Position numbers and translations under genes: made by a program. Under the pieces are notes generated by a model, which did not search any database, was not told where the DNA came from, and saw only the letters and a list, made by a program, of their open reading frames with translations. This document shows positions 11,901 through 23,900 of a stretch of 64,000 bases of DNA, one piece after another (within the stretch, counting starts at the first letter, position 1; every line of letters begins with the position of its first letter). Source of the DNA: Ignelater luminosus (taxonomy: Eukaryota; Arthropoda; Insecta; Coleoptera; Elateridae). The stretch spans positions 1-64,000 of the forward strand of contig VTPC01008209.1 in NCBI GenBank assembly GCA_011009095.1, in the 5' to 3' direction.

Positions 11901-14900
11901 CAAATACAGTATTTTACTACTACTAATACTTCCTGTTCTTGAGTTATAACAATTTTAAAAATCCAGACTTCATAACTAGTAATCAATGAAAAGCAACTGG
12001 GGTCCGCTAAAGTTTTGTCTGACAATATAAGTCTTCAATACCAGCTGTGATGAGATAGTACAGAGTACAAGAAGAAGCTTTTTGTTGAAGACATAATACC
12101 CAATTGGGGTCGATGTCCTTTCATATTTGCTTTCTCATCGTGTGCATACTTTTAAATCGATCTTAAGTATGTATCAAGGTTAAAGATATCTGCTCAAATG
12201 AGACAATAATCTAAGAGGCCTGTTCAAACTTCCTCATAAAGTAATGTATATCAAGCAATCATAAAGATTTCAGTTTCCAGTAGGCTATGAAAAATGTCAT
12301 GTCTTGGTGTGTCTTGGCTTATTCTATTTTCAGTAAAAATATTATCCGTCAGTCGGTTTTATAATGATTTGTAGGGTATGTGGTGACCTCTGTTGGCATG
12401 TGTTGTGTCTAAGCTACGTCCTATGGCAAATTTTACAGCCTACTGGGAACTGAAAGTTTAATAATTGCCAGTCTAGAGTGATACATTTGATCAGTGCTTA
12501 GCTTGTTATCATCTATGTAAAAAATCTCTTACTAAGCGAGACATTTAACAGACATGAAGTTGGGTTATTCTTCCTTTAAGTTTACATTTGGAAGATTCAG
12601 GATACGAATTCCTGCATTGACTGTTCTCTCTCACTCACAGTAACTTTCACTGAATTGATTACTTCTTATCCTATCCTTACCTTCACCATTCCTGAAATTC
12701 TCATTCTTGGCTGAAATGGAGGAAATGGGCAAATTCCCCCTCAATGGGGAATTCCAAGGTTACTCTGATTGGATGAAAGTATTCGAAGATTTACCCGCGA
12801 TAATACTAATTTTGAAATTGCCTCTCTAAAATNNNNNNNNNNATCGTAACTTCAAAAAAAATTCTTTTTTCACAAAAATCTTTTTTTAAAATTTAAAGCA
12901 TGTTTTGGTTATCGCTATAGTCTAACCCCATTACCTTTTCTTCCTGACAAAATGATGTTTAGCCTAACACACAAACTATTTTATGTGGATATTCAAGTGC
13001 AAAACTAATATCTATAGAATTGTGTTGGCAGAACAAAATTTAAGTTGCCTCACGTTGGGCGCCAATTTATGCTGTGATCTCGGTTCCTGACACTCTCAGA
13101 GTTTCTAAAACTCATTAGAATCTTTTTTTGTCAATCCTTTTTATTCTAAAAATAGTTCACTCATTTAAATCTTAACAATTTTGCAAATTCATAGCACATA
13201 AATGTTCTCAAAAATACACACAAGTGATAATCTTAGTTTTGAGTTTTTTTAATGAAAGTTAAACATAGTGATTCTTGCTAGCTTGAGTTAGTGCATTCGA
13301 TATGCCATTCTGCAAAATTCTGTTATGATTATTGTTTGAGGTTCTCATTATTTTACTAAAGAATTACTTTCTGGAGTATTCTAGTTTGATAATATTACCA
13401 TTTCAAATTTCAGAAGAAGAAAACCAAAGGCTACTTGTTATTATGCCTTATGGTTGCTAACACTATCTCAACAGGTGTGTATCAAATTGAAAATTAAGTT
13501 GTTCTCTATAACATTACCTCAATCTTACTTTTATATAATTATTTACTAATTGTAAGAACTAGATTAATTGATGAAAAATCTCTCTTTAACATATTCAGCT
13601 TATTTGTTAGTCTGTTAACTATATGCCCCTAGTATCACTATTTTTAATCAAAGGTGGGAGTAATAAAATTTTAAATTATATGATTTTACCAACTAATATT
13701 TTATGGATAGAAACTACAGTTGTGCAGAATTCAAGTCAAGTTTCGTCTCAAAAAGCGTATCCCATTTCTATCAATATTCAGTCATAGTAAATGCGATAGT
13801 TTAGTTTCATTATATATTTTACTCCATGCAGTTGCAATTACAATCTTTTTAGTTTGGCACTGACTACAGATAACCCTTACAACACAGACTTCTTTTATTT
13901 CATTGTATAACATAAATCAAAAATCTTTAGTCAATGAATTACAATGACTGAACATATTGAAAGATATTTTTAGCAAGATGGAGTTTAGTTACAATTCATA
14001 TAGCTACACTTACTTTCTCTACTGTTGAGATAAATAAAAGACACAATTGGTTGCTATTCCTGTTTTTGTAGGTAACTATTGCAAACTTTGTTTCTACTTC
14101 TATTAACCTTCTAAGTATTACTTTCACTAATTTACTATAATTATAAACGTTATACATGTGACTACTATTTATTCAACGTAATAATGATATCATTATGAAA
14201 TATTGGCAGTTGGCACTAATTAACAGTTAAATTAATCTATAGAAATTTTACAGTTTTTGTACTAAGGTATAATAAATTTTTTTTTTATTTTTCAAGATAT
14301 GTGGTGCATTGCTCCGAGCACTCGGGGGCGACTGGAGATGACTACCTGACGCCCACACAGAGGGCACACAAAGAAGTGAAAAGACTCAAACATCTTCTAC
14401 ATCAAACACAAAGGGAGCTGAATGTGAAAGATACTGATATACTACGATTAACCAAAGAAGTAGTTGAGTTACGCCTTTATAAAGCAGCTCTAAATTCACC
14501 AGAAGACAAGTCAAATTCTAGCAGTGATGCAGTCACAGTACGTGAGATTAACATCGACGAGCAAGATCTGGGAGATGGTATAGTTGAAAATCATTTGGGT
14601 GCTGTTGAACAAACAAGTTCCTGCGCAGATTCCGGCCATTATGAGGACTTAACTAATTCTTCTGTCCATTCCAAAGATAGTGTGAATATTGGAGAAGACA
14701 TTAGTCTATCTGTAAGTGGGTTTTGATCAATTTATAAAACTTAAGTTTGATTTCACATTTTCTTTCAGCCATATAAAGCAAAAACACCAGTAGAAACAGC
14801 AGATAAAGCTATTACAGTAGATTTAGGACCAAGAGATTCTCATTCAGAACACCAAAGACTTGTAGTTGAATATGAACGCCGATTACAAGAGTTGGTTCGT

Positions 14901-17900
14901 ACTCACGAAGAAGAATGCCATCAAATGAAACAAAAACACAATGATAAAGTAGATGAACTATTACAAAGGCTCAGTGAAGTGAATACTAGGTAAAATATTG
15001 GTTTTATTAATGTTTGTCTATAATCTTTGACATTGTGATTTGCAGGTATTGGGAACTTGTGCCCGATTTAGAATCTGCAAGGGAACGAATTAAAGAATTA
15101 GAACAACAATTAGAAGAGGCATGTAAAAAGTTGGAAGAGCAAGAATCAAAACAGAAAGAGACTTATTTGAAAATGTACAATCAAGGACATGAAGCGGCCA
15201 AATTAGAATTTGATCAACAAGTAAGTCTCTACCCACAAAAACATCGAATTACTTAAAATGCTTTTTAATCAGCTTGCAGCACAAGACAATCCTAGCCGAA
15301 TCTCAGTTCCTGAACTATTACGCCAACTAGAAGTAACACAAAGTGAATTAGATAAAGTGAAGGTTTGTTATGGAGTTAATTATCAACTTTCTTTCAGATT
15401 TTTACTTTTTTACTATAAGTTAATAATATTAATATCTCACCCTAACTAACGACTCATTTTTAGGATTTAGAGTATGCATCAACTTCTAACAGTATGCAAC
15501 CTCTGTTAAGTGCAAAAGAGGCTGTATCTCTGTGGGTACTCGGTGCCCGTAAGGTAAAAAACCGATGCCTAAACTTCAAAATTAGTTAATTGCACATTAG
15601 TATCCTAACTATATTCTTTAAGTGCATTATTAGTTATAATTGTTTTGCATGATGTAGCAGCCTCATTTGTGCATGCTTTTAAATGCTACTAGTTAAAAAC
15701 AAGTAGATATACTAACCTTATTACTATTTATATTGTGGAAAACTTGGGAAAACTCATGCCTCTTTTGCATCTAGCTTAACCTCTGTAGAATTAATTTCTT
15801 TGCTTTTAGCACAAGCCACATTTTTGTTTTTAACATTAGACTATTCAATTAGATAATTCCACCAATTCTACTTAATTTATTTAGTTAAAAATAAAAGTCG
15901 CGCAATGAGTAGATTGGTTGTTAGCATTAAAGGTTAGGTTAGACTTGAAGGCAGTGTTGCCGATGTAAAAAGCGTCGATTGCTATTTTGTCCTAAAAAGT
16001 CGCTACCACTAGAGTAGTGTGCCTTGATATTGTTTTATTAAATATCATTTTTCTAATGGGAGAGTGTGGACACACTTGTCAAACAAGAGAGACAAAGATA
16101 TACGTTACCTCTCTGCTCGCACGGTGGATGTAAAGGAAAGAAGAAACATTTTAATAGTAAATTCTTATTCTATCCTTTACCTCGCCGCACGAGTAGAGAG
16201 CTAATGTATATTTTTGTCTCTCTTCTTTGGCAAGTGTGTCCACACTCTACCCATTAAAAAAATGATATTTAATAAAACAATATCAAGGCACACTACACTA
16301 GAGTACGTCGATGATACAGTGTATAGATATCTATACGCTGAACAAATTCGATAATCTAGCAACCACCAATCGTGAATTAATTTTATATTTTTGGGGAGTT
16401 TACAATAACTCAAAAATATGAGCAAAAAGAGGTGTGATACACCCCACTTAATTATTAGTTTGGTTTTTAAAGTTACTAAAACATTATTTAAAGAAGTTAT
16501 TTTTAAAACTTTTTATTACTATTAAATTGTAGGAAATTCTGCAGTTTAATAATTCTTGTGTTCAGGAAAAAAGAAATATTTATCATGTTTAAAATGTCGC
16601 TAAACATGGACTACAGTATTTTTAATAAAATGACATTGCGCCTACTTTTTTTCATTACGTATTACAGACAAATTGCTTTCATCGGCAACATTGCTTAAGC
16701 GCAATGATTTGTTGGTTATGTTACTCATCATATACATAAACGAAAGGCTGAAACATGCGCATATGTTGCAAAAGAACTAAAAAATAATTTTAAATTGATT
16801 CATATTACCTACTATCTATTATGATAATTATGTAATGTGGATTCAAGTAATTCAAATTCAAATAAAAGCTGTTGGGTTTTACAATTCTGAATTATTAAAA
16901 TATCGAGAAATCTTGTCTAGCGTTTTGAGTAGAAAAAATAGTCGAAAACTCGAACAAACGAATAATAATACTATAAAAATTATTTCGGAGATTGGAAATA
17001 TGAATGTCTTAACTTTTATGGAGATTATAATATATCCATGAATATAATATTAACAAGATTTTAAGTGTTATATTAAATTACAATGGTTTATGCTTGCATA
17101 ATTTAAATTTTTGGGAAAAACAAAATCTCATACGATAATACTTCTTTAAATCTTTCATTGTAGTTCAGTCAATCATCATCAGTACCTATCATATGTATGT
17201 AGTATACTATTATTTCCATACAGTAATAAGCTGGAACTGTAATGTAAAATAGCTAATTGTTGCCTGCTAAATTTCTGTTCAACCTTCTTACTTTAAAATA
17301 CCATCTATGCAAAGTTTAGATTAAATTGCCAGTTTCGCAGCTTTTGTTGATTTAGTTTTCATCACCAAATACTGCTCCATGGAAGGTATGAATATTAGAA
17401 ATAAGAGAATTAAACAGGCCCCTCACAGATGGTATCGTGACATCTTCTAACATTCCTTGTTTATGGGGAAAAGTATACACATACTGCATATCTCATATGT
17501 TAAGTAATGTATTGTAAGAGTTTTCAGTTTTAGTTGTTATATAAATTTCTTATTGTGATGAGCATTTTTTCTACTTGTAATTAGTATACGTAGGTATATT
17601 ACAGCTAGAAGCATAATGTGTTTTTTTCATCTTTTTACATTTAACAGAGAAACGCTTTTCTGAAAGGTTCATTTATTTTTTGAGTCATTCAGAACCTCTT
17701 TTTTTGCAATCTATACATGGCTGATAAACTAACAAAGATTGATTTTTTTCTGGGATTCAAGCCTATGACACGTAACATTGCTAACAATAAGTTAAATTTA
17801 ATACTTGGCCTGAGATATTAGAAAAAGAATCTGATCAATATTGAATAAACTGTCATACCCATTTCAAACTCAGGGTTTTCATTAATTTTAGTATTCTTTC

Positions 17901-20900
17901 AGATTTGTTCAAAATAATATTATTCTGTGTATTATCATTTTCATTCGTCTTATTTAAATCTAATACAATTTTGTTTATGGCTTTATACAGTACGAAGATT
18001 AAAAATATCATCAATCCCACTTTAACTTTTCTACATGAAGTAAAAAAGAAAATACTGACATATGTTGATTTTCAATTTAAGCAAGGCATATGTTGATGTA
18101 AAAATTCCATTCCCAGTTTCAACCCTCTCCAAGGGACAGCTAGCTCTTCAATTATTTTAAATAGCAAAGGCCAGGCGTTTAGAGAAATTTAAAAATAAAC
18201 TTTGGGTACACTTACCTTGAAAAACGAATTTGTTTATAAATTTATAAAATTAAAAACATTGTTTTAAAATAAAAGGTGTATAAAATATACATCTTAGAAT
18301 ACAAATTAAAAACAAAACACAAGCTTATCTGATCCCCTGGCCCTGGCAAAATTTAGCCAAAAACTACTATTATTAACCAGGGAATTGCTCAGAAGTGACA
18401 GCAATTAGGAAAAAAATGTAAAATAAAAAGCAAAGTGATAAGTAGGAAAATGATTAGAAAGGCATTTACTGAGTACTTAATAAAGGGTTTTCCAATAAGA
18501 GGTGTTATTTTGAATAGCCCGCTATTTCGGTAGATGTCACTTTTGAAGCTATCATTTTTTGACATTTGACAAGTAGAAACTACGCCATTAATAAATATGG
18601 AACGATACACGCTTCAACAACGCATTGAAATTATTAAAATTCACTATAAAAATGGTGAAAATTTGGCAGAGACGGTTCGTAAAACTCGAACATTTTTGGG
18701 TCACCGTGAAGCACCTTGTCGGACCGCAATACAGAAATTGGTGAAAAAATTCGAGCTCTTGGGACAAGTTAGTGATGTGAAGAATAAAACCCGTGCACGT
18801 CGCTCAAGAACAGCCGAGAATATTGCTGTTGTAGCCGAAAGTGTTAAAGAAAACCCAGGTTTGTCCATTCCTCGTCGTTCTTTGGAATTAGCCATTCCAC
18901 AAACGTCATTACACCGTATTTTGCATAAAGATTTGGGTCTTAAGGCTTATAAAGTCCAGTTAACACAAGAACTCAAGCCGGCCGATCATCAACAACGTCG
19001 TGTCTTTGCTGATTGGGTCGTTGAAATGCATGAAAATGATCCAGAATTCCATCGAAAAATCATCTTGAGTGATGAGGCCCATTTCCACCTCGGTGGCTTC
19101 GTCAACAAGCAAAATTGTCGGATCTGGGGCTCAGAAAATCCAAGAGTTATTGTTGAAAAGTCTCTCTATCCTCAACGTGTGACTGTTTGGTGCGGTTTAT
19201 GGTCCGGCGGAGTCATTGGACCTTACTTTTTCGAAAATGAGGCTGGAGCAACAGTTACGGTGACTGGATTGCGCTATCGAGAGATGATTAACGATTTTTT
19301 ATGGCCGGAATTGGATGGTATTGATCTGGACAACGTTTACTTTCAACAAGACGGCGCTACGTGCCACACAAGCAACGAAACCATTGATCTTTTACGGAAA
19401 AAGTTTCCGGACCGTGTTATCTCTCGAAGAGGTGATCACAATTGGCCACCGAGATCTTGTGATTTAACACCTTGCGACTTCTTTCTTTGGGGCCACGTGA
19501 AAGAGAAGGTCTACGCCAACAGCCCAGCGTCGATTCAAGACCTCAAAGATGGAATTCGTGAGGCTATCGAGGACATAGGGCAGCCACTTTGCGATTTGGT
19601 TATGGAAAATTTCATGAAAAGGATATTGTCCTGTAAGCGTGGTCGTGGTGGTCATTTGCCTGATGTTATTTTCCACTATTAACGGCATACCTTCCTCTTT
19701 ATAATGAAATAAACATCCGATCATTTATATTAAAAAATGGCACTTTTCTTTGAATATCAAAATAACACCTCTTATTGGAAAACCCTTTAGATAACATCTT
19801 AAAATCTATATCCGATGGAACTTGATAGCATCGTGTATAAAACTTTTTCAAAACAATGATAATGTATGATGAGGCATAGTAAGCATATAATTATACTGAG
19901 TATTTGCTGAGAGCACCTGCATTTCGAAACCAAGAAATATAGAACACTGGTAAAAGTAGGGTACGAGTATACATTCCTAATAGATATTTCCAGCCAGCCA
20001 AGGTTCCATAATGACGTAAATTATACATAAAATGGCAATCAATTTTGTAATTTTTAAATGCGGTACTTGCCACTTACATCCAGTCAAGGACTATAAATAA
20101 ATGAAAAAAAAAACAAAAAATAAATCTACTTTTGGTTTTAAGAACATTCCTCAACAATTTGTTGCAGTAAGGTCAAAATAGATTTGGATTGAGTTTCATA
20201 CTTTTAATTTAAAATGACTGCAATAAAAAGAAGTTTAAGGAAGTTATAGATCTGGTAATCTTGGCGGATATTCTTTGGGTCCATGGTGCCTAATCTATCT
20301 TCCTAGATAAACAATATCTAAATAATTCTTTACTTCTAGTGTGTGACCAAGCAGAAGCTCTGTCTTGTTGAAAAATTATGTCCTCAGTAAGCTTTTCTGA
20401 ATTGTCTTCAACAACTACTATTAAAGATTAAACAAGCAAAACAGTACTTTATCTTAAATTTCTCGAAAACTGCCTAATTAAATTCCATTTCTCTACAGTA
20501 TTTAGGATTTTTACAATGAAAAGTAAAAAAATGAAGTTATTCTAATCCCAAAAAGAATAAAAAAAATAAATTCTCTTTTACATAACAAAAAAGAAAAAAA
20601 AATGTTATGGTTTCAGTCTCTTATTAGAAAAATTCAAAAGAATTTAGTTCTTTCATTTCTTTAACTTTCCTGTTTTTTTACTAGTAAATATTATTGTGAT
20701 CTTCCTTTAATGAGAGTGCTTCATTAATAAGACCTTGAGCAATGTATACCTCTGCTACTTTCATTTGTTGCAGTTCAGCTTCCAATGTTGAATTTTCTTC
20801 TTGAAGAAAGCTTATCAGAGCAGATATTTCCTTTTGCATTTTATTTTTTTTCTTTCGCAAAGGTACTATCAATTCCAGAGATAGGTTACTAGAGTCCATT

Positions 20901-23900
20901 GCAAGTCCTCTCTTGGAGTGGCACACCAACATGCCAGAAGGGGTCATCTGGACTTCAAATTAGACACAAGGGTCCTCTAGGAATCCCATACTAACATGAC
21001 AGAGAGCCCCCCTCAGAGTTGAAAGTAAAGTTATCTTAAACTACTTGTTATCTAGCCAATAATGGTTATGATAGATAAACCAATTAAACTTTATCTAGAT
21101 AGATTAATCTAGATATGCATAACTCTGTCGAGACTAGGGCTGGACAATTATCAATTTCAATAATCGATTACAAAAAAAATAATCGATTATTTCTATTCAT
21201 CGATTACATGATTAATTGGATAATTGAAAATTCAGGATAATCAAATAATCGATTAATCGGATAATCAACTAATTGAATAGTTGGATAATTGATTACTCAT
21301 AATGATAAAATAATAATCGGTTAATTGTTAAATTAGTACCTTATTATGCAAATAACTGTCTATCAAATAATTAGTTATTAAGAGCTTCATGCACCCAAAT
21401 AGGAATTACTAATGTGCCATCAAAAAGAAACTTAATCTGCATAACCTATGATGTGAGAAACTTAACGTCGTCATGGGCCAAAATCTCCACGCCGAAACGC
21501 GGTTCAAAAAGTTCCCGACAGGCTCTAGCAACTCGACAAGCCTGAGAAGCAAACAGCCCGACAGGAACAAATATTCTGATAAATTTTTAAATTGCGGCCC
21601 GGCCTGACCTATATCCGAGTTTTGAGCCGGGCTGTGCAGATCTGATAGAGAAACCCGTTCTATAGTGCAGTACAAACATCTTCCTCTTCAGTTCAGTATA
21701 AAAATAATACTTGTCCGGATCAGTACGAAAATCACGCCCGTCAGAGTTAGTACAAAAAGATTTTGGACTGATGCAGTCAGGAAATGGAAGGAAAGGGTTT
21801 TATTATAATTTTTCTTTGTCAGGCCTATATCAAGACTATTTTCTCGGGGGGAGGCTTCAGCCCCTCGAGCCCCTCCACTGGCTACGTGCCTGGGTGCAGT
21901 ATTAACATTCTCAGCTTTGGTTAAGTATAAATATAATGTTTACCGGTACAAAAATAATGCCTGTCCGAGTCAGTACGAAAAAGATCTCGGTTTGGTACAG
22001 TACAACAATCGTCTACTTCGAATCAGTACAAAAAGAATGGCCCGAAAAGCCCGATAAATTTTGTAAACTGAGGACCGGTCTGACGAGCTGGGCCGTGTAA
22101 AAGCCAGATTAAAAAACCCAACACCAAACAATCGTAAATTGGGCTCATTAAGAATTTTCCTCCCGCTAGAGGCGCTGTTATTCGACGTTAAACAAAACCA
22201 GTTGATTGTGATACAAAGTACCGACACCAAACAAAAAACGATCGCAAATTGAGCTCAATAACGATTTTCTTTTCGCTAGAGGCGCTGTTGATCTACGTTA
22301 CTTTTGACAAGTTTAAACGTCAGTTTATAAGTTTGAGGTTATTAAAACTTAAATTTTAGAATTTTTTCTGAAATTTAAATTTTAATAACCTCAAACTTAT
22401 AAAATGACGTTTAAACTTGTCAAATTTGGTATGGAATAGCAACACCTCTGGTGGAGAGAAAATCGTTATTGAGCTCAATTTGCGATCGTTTTTAGTTTGG
22501 TGTCGGTATTTTGTATCACAATCAACTGGCTTTGAAAAAACCCAGGCCATGCGGCCTCTAACATCGGCGCTTTATTAATTTTTTGTATCAGGTGTTCATT
22601 TAATACTGTGACTATTGCTTTTAAGTTGATAGTAAATTAGCTAAGCTTAAGTTGATAATGAAAGATAGATGTTGACATATGCAAACTAAAAATTTACATT
22701 GAAAGTAGTTCAAATAAAGCAAAATTAATTTTTGCAATTATTTTTCATTTATTTTCTGTCAGTATTTGTATTTTTCATAACTCAACTAGACTTTGACAGG
22801 TCATCTTAATTATTCAAGGTTAATTAATTTAGTTCATTTCTACCTATAATAGTATTACCAACTCAAAAAAGATTCACAATATAAGAGAAAAACCAAAGCC
22901 AGTTGATTGTAATACAAAGTACCGACACCAAACAAAAGACGATCGCAAATTGAGCTCAATAACGATTCTCTTTCCGTTAGAGACGCTGTTCTAAATTAAA
23001 TTTGACAAGTTTAAACGTCAATTTATAAGTGTGAGGTTATTAAAACTTAAATTTTAGAAAAATATAATAAATAATGCATTTTCGGAAAATTAACTTGTAT
23101 TTTTGATCTGATCATACAAATTACGTGACAGAGTTATCTGGATTAGTCCGATTTATTCAGAAACGGTTGCGCAATCACTACGAAATCTATTTTACAGCAA
23201 TTTATAAAAACAGAATTGTGAAAGTGATGAAGATGACGACGAGGTAATAGAAAATATACACTTGCTCATACAAACTTTGCAAAGAATAAATACGCAACAA
23301 CAAGGCATTAATAATTACTTTTTTCTAACATTTATTTAAATTTTAATAACCTCAAACTTATAAACTGACGTTTAAACTTGTCAAATTAATCTAGAAAATC
23401 GTTATTGAGCTCAATTTGCGATTGTGTTTTGTTTGGTGTCGGTACTTGGTATCACAATCAATTGGCTTTGAGAAAAACGCTATCGACGTGACCTCTATTG
23501 GAAATTAAAAAAACTAGTTTGAGGGTGATCATCAGGTGATCACACTGTTGCTATCACAGTAAAACATATCATTAGAAACCATAATAAATGTTCTACAGAT
23601 TTGAAGATTTACAGTCAATTCTGGTAAAATTGGTTGCAACTGATGGTCACCCCTTTTTCCGCCATTTTGTCAAAAAGGATTGAAGATTTTAGGTAAAAAC
23701 ATTTTGATTTTTCCCCATCAAAATTCCGCCAATTACTTTTTCTTTTTAAAGAAAGTTATGTTTAAGAAATTTTTTCTAATAAAACAGGTCTCCTCCTAGA
23801 CAAGTTTTGTAAATACCCCACTGATCCATCAATATAAACTAATCAAATAAAACAATTGATAATTGGTTCCTTCAGTAATTGCTCAATTCCTCAACTATTT

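Larger units (their letters stand above)
7344..14296 (+). other. Long intron 2 of the GRIP-domain gene
   Basis: A 6.95-kb intron between the exon ending at 7343 (AG|gtgagt) and the acceptor at 14291-14296 (ttcaag). It holds at least four miniature or fold-back elements between 8950 and 11686, a weaker inverted repeat near 12.3 kb, and a 10-base N gap at 12833-12842. I saw no additional coding exon; the flanking exons join in phase without one. Confidence 0.75.
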
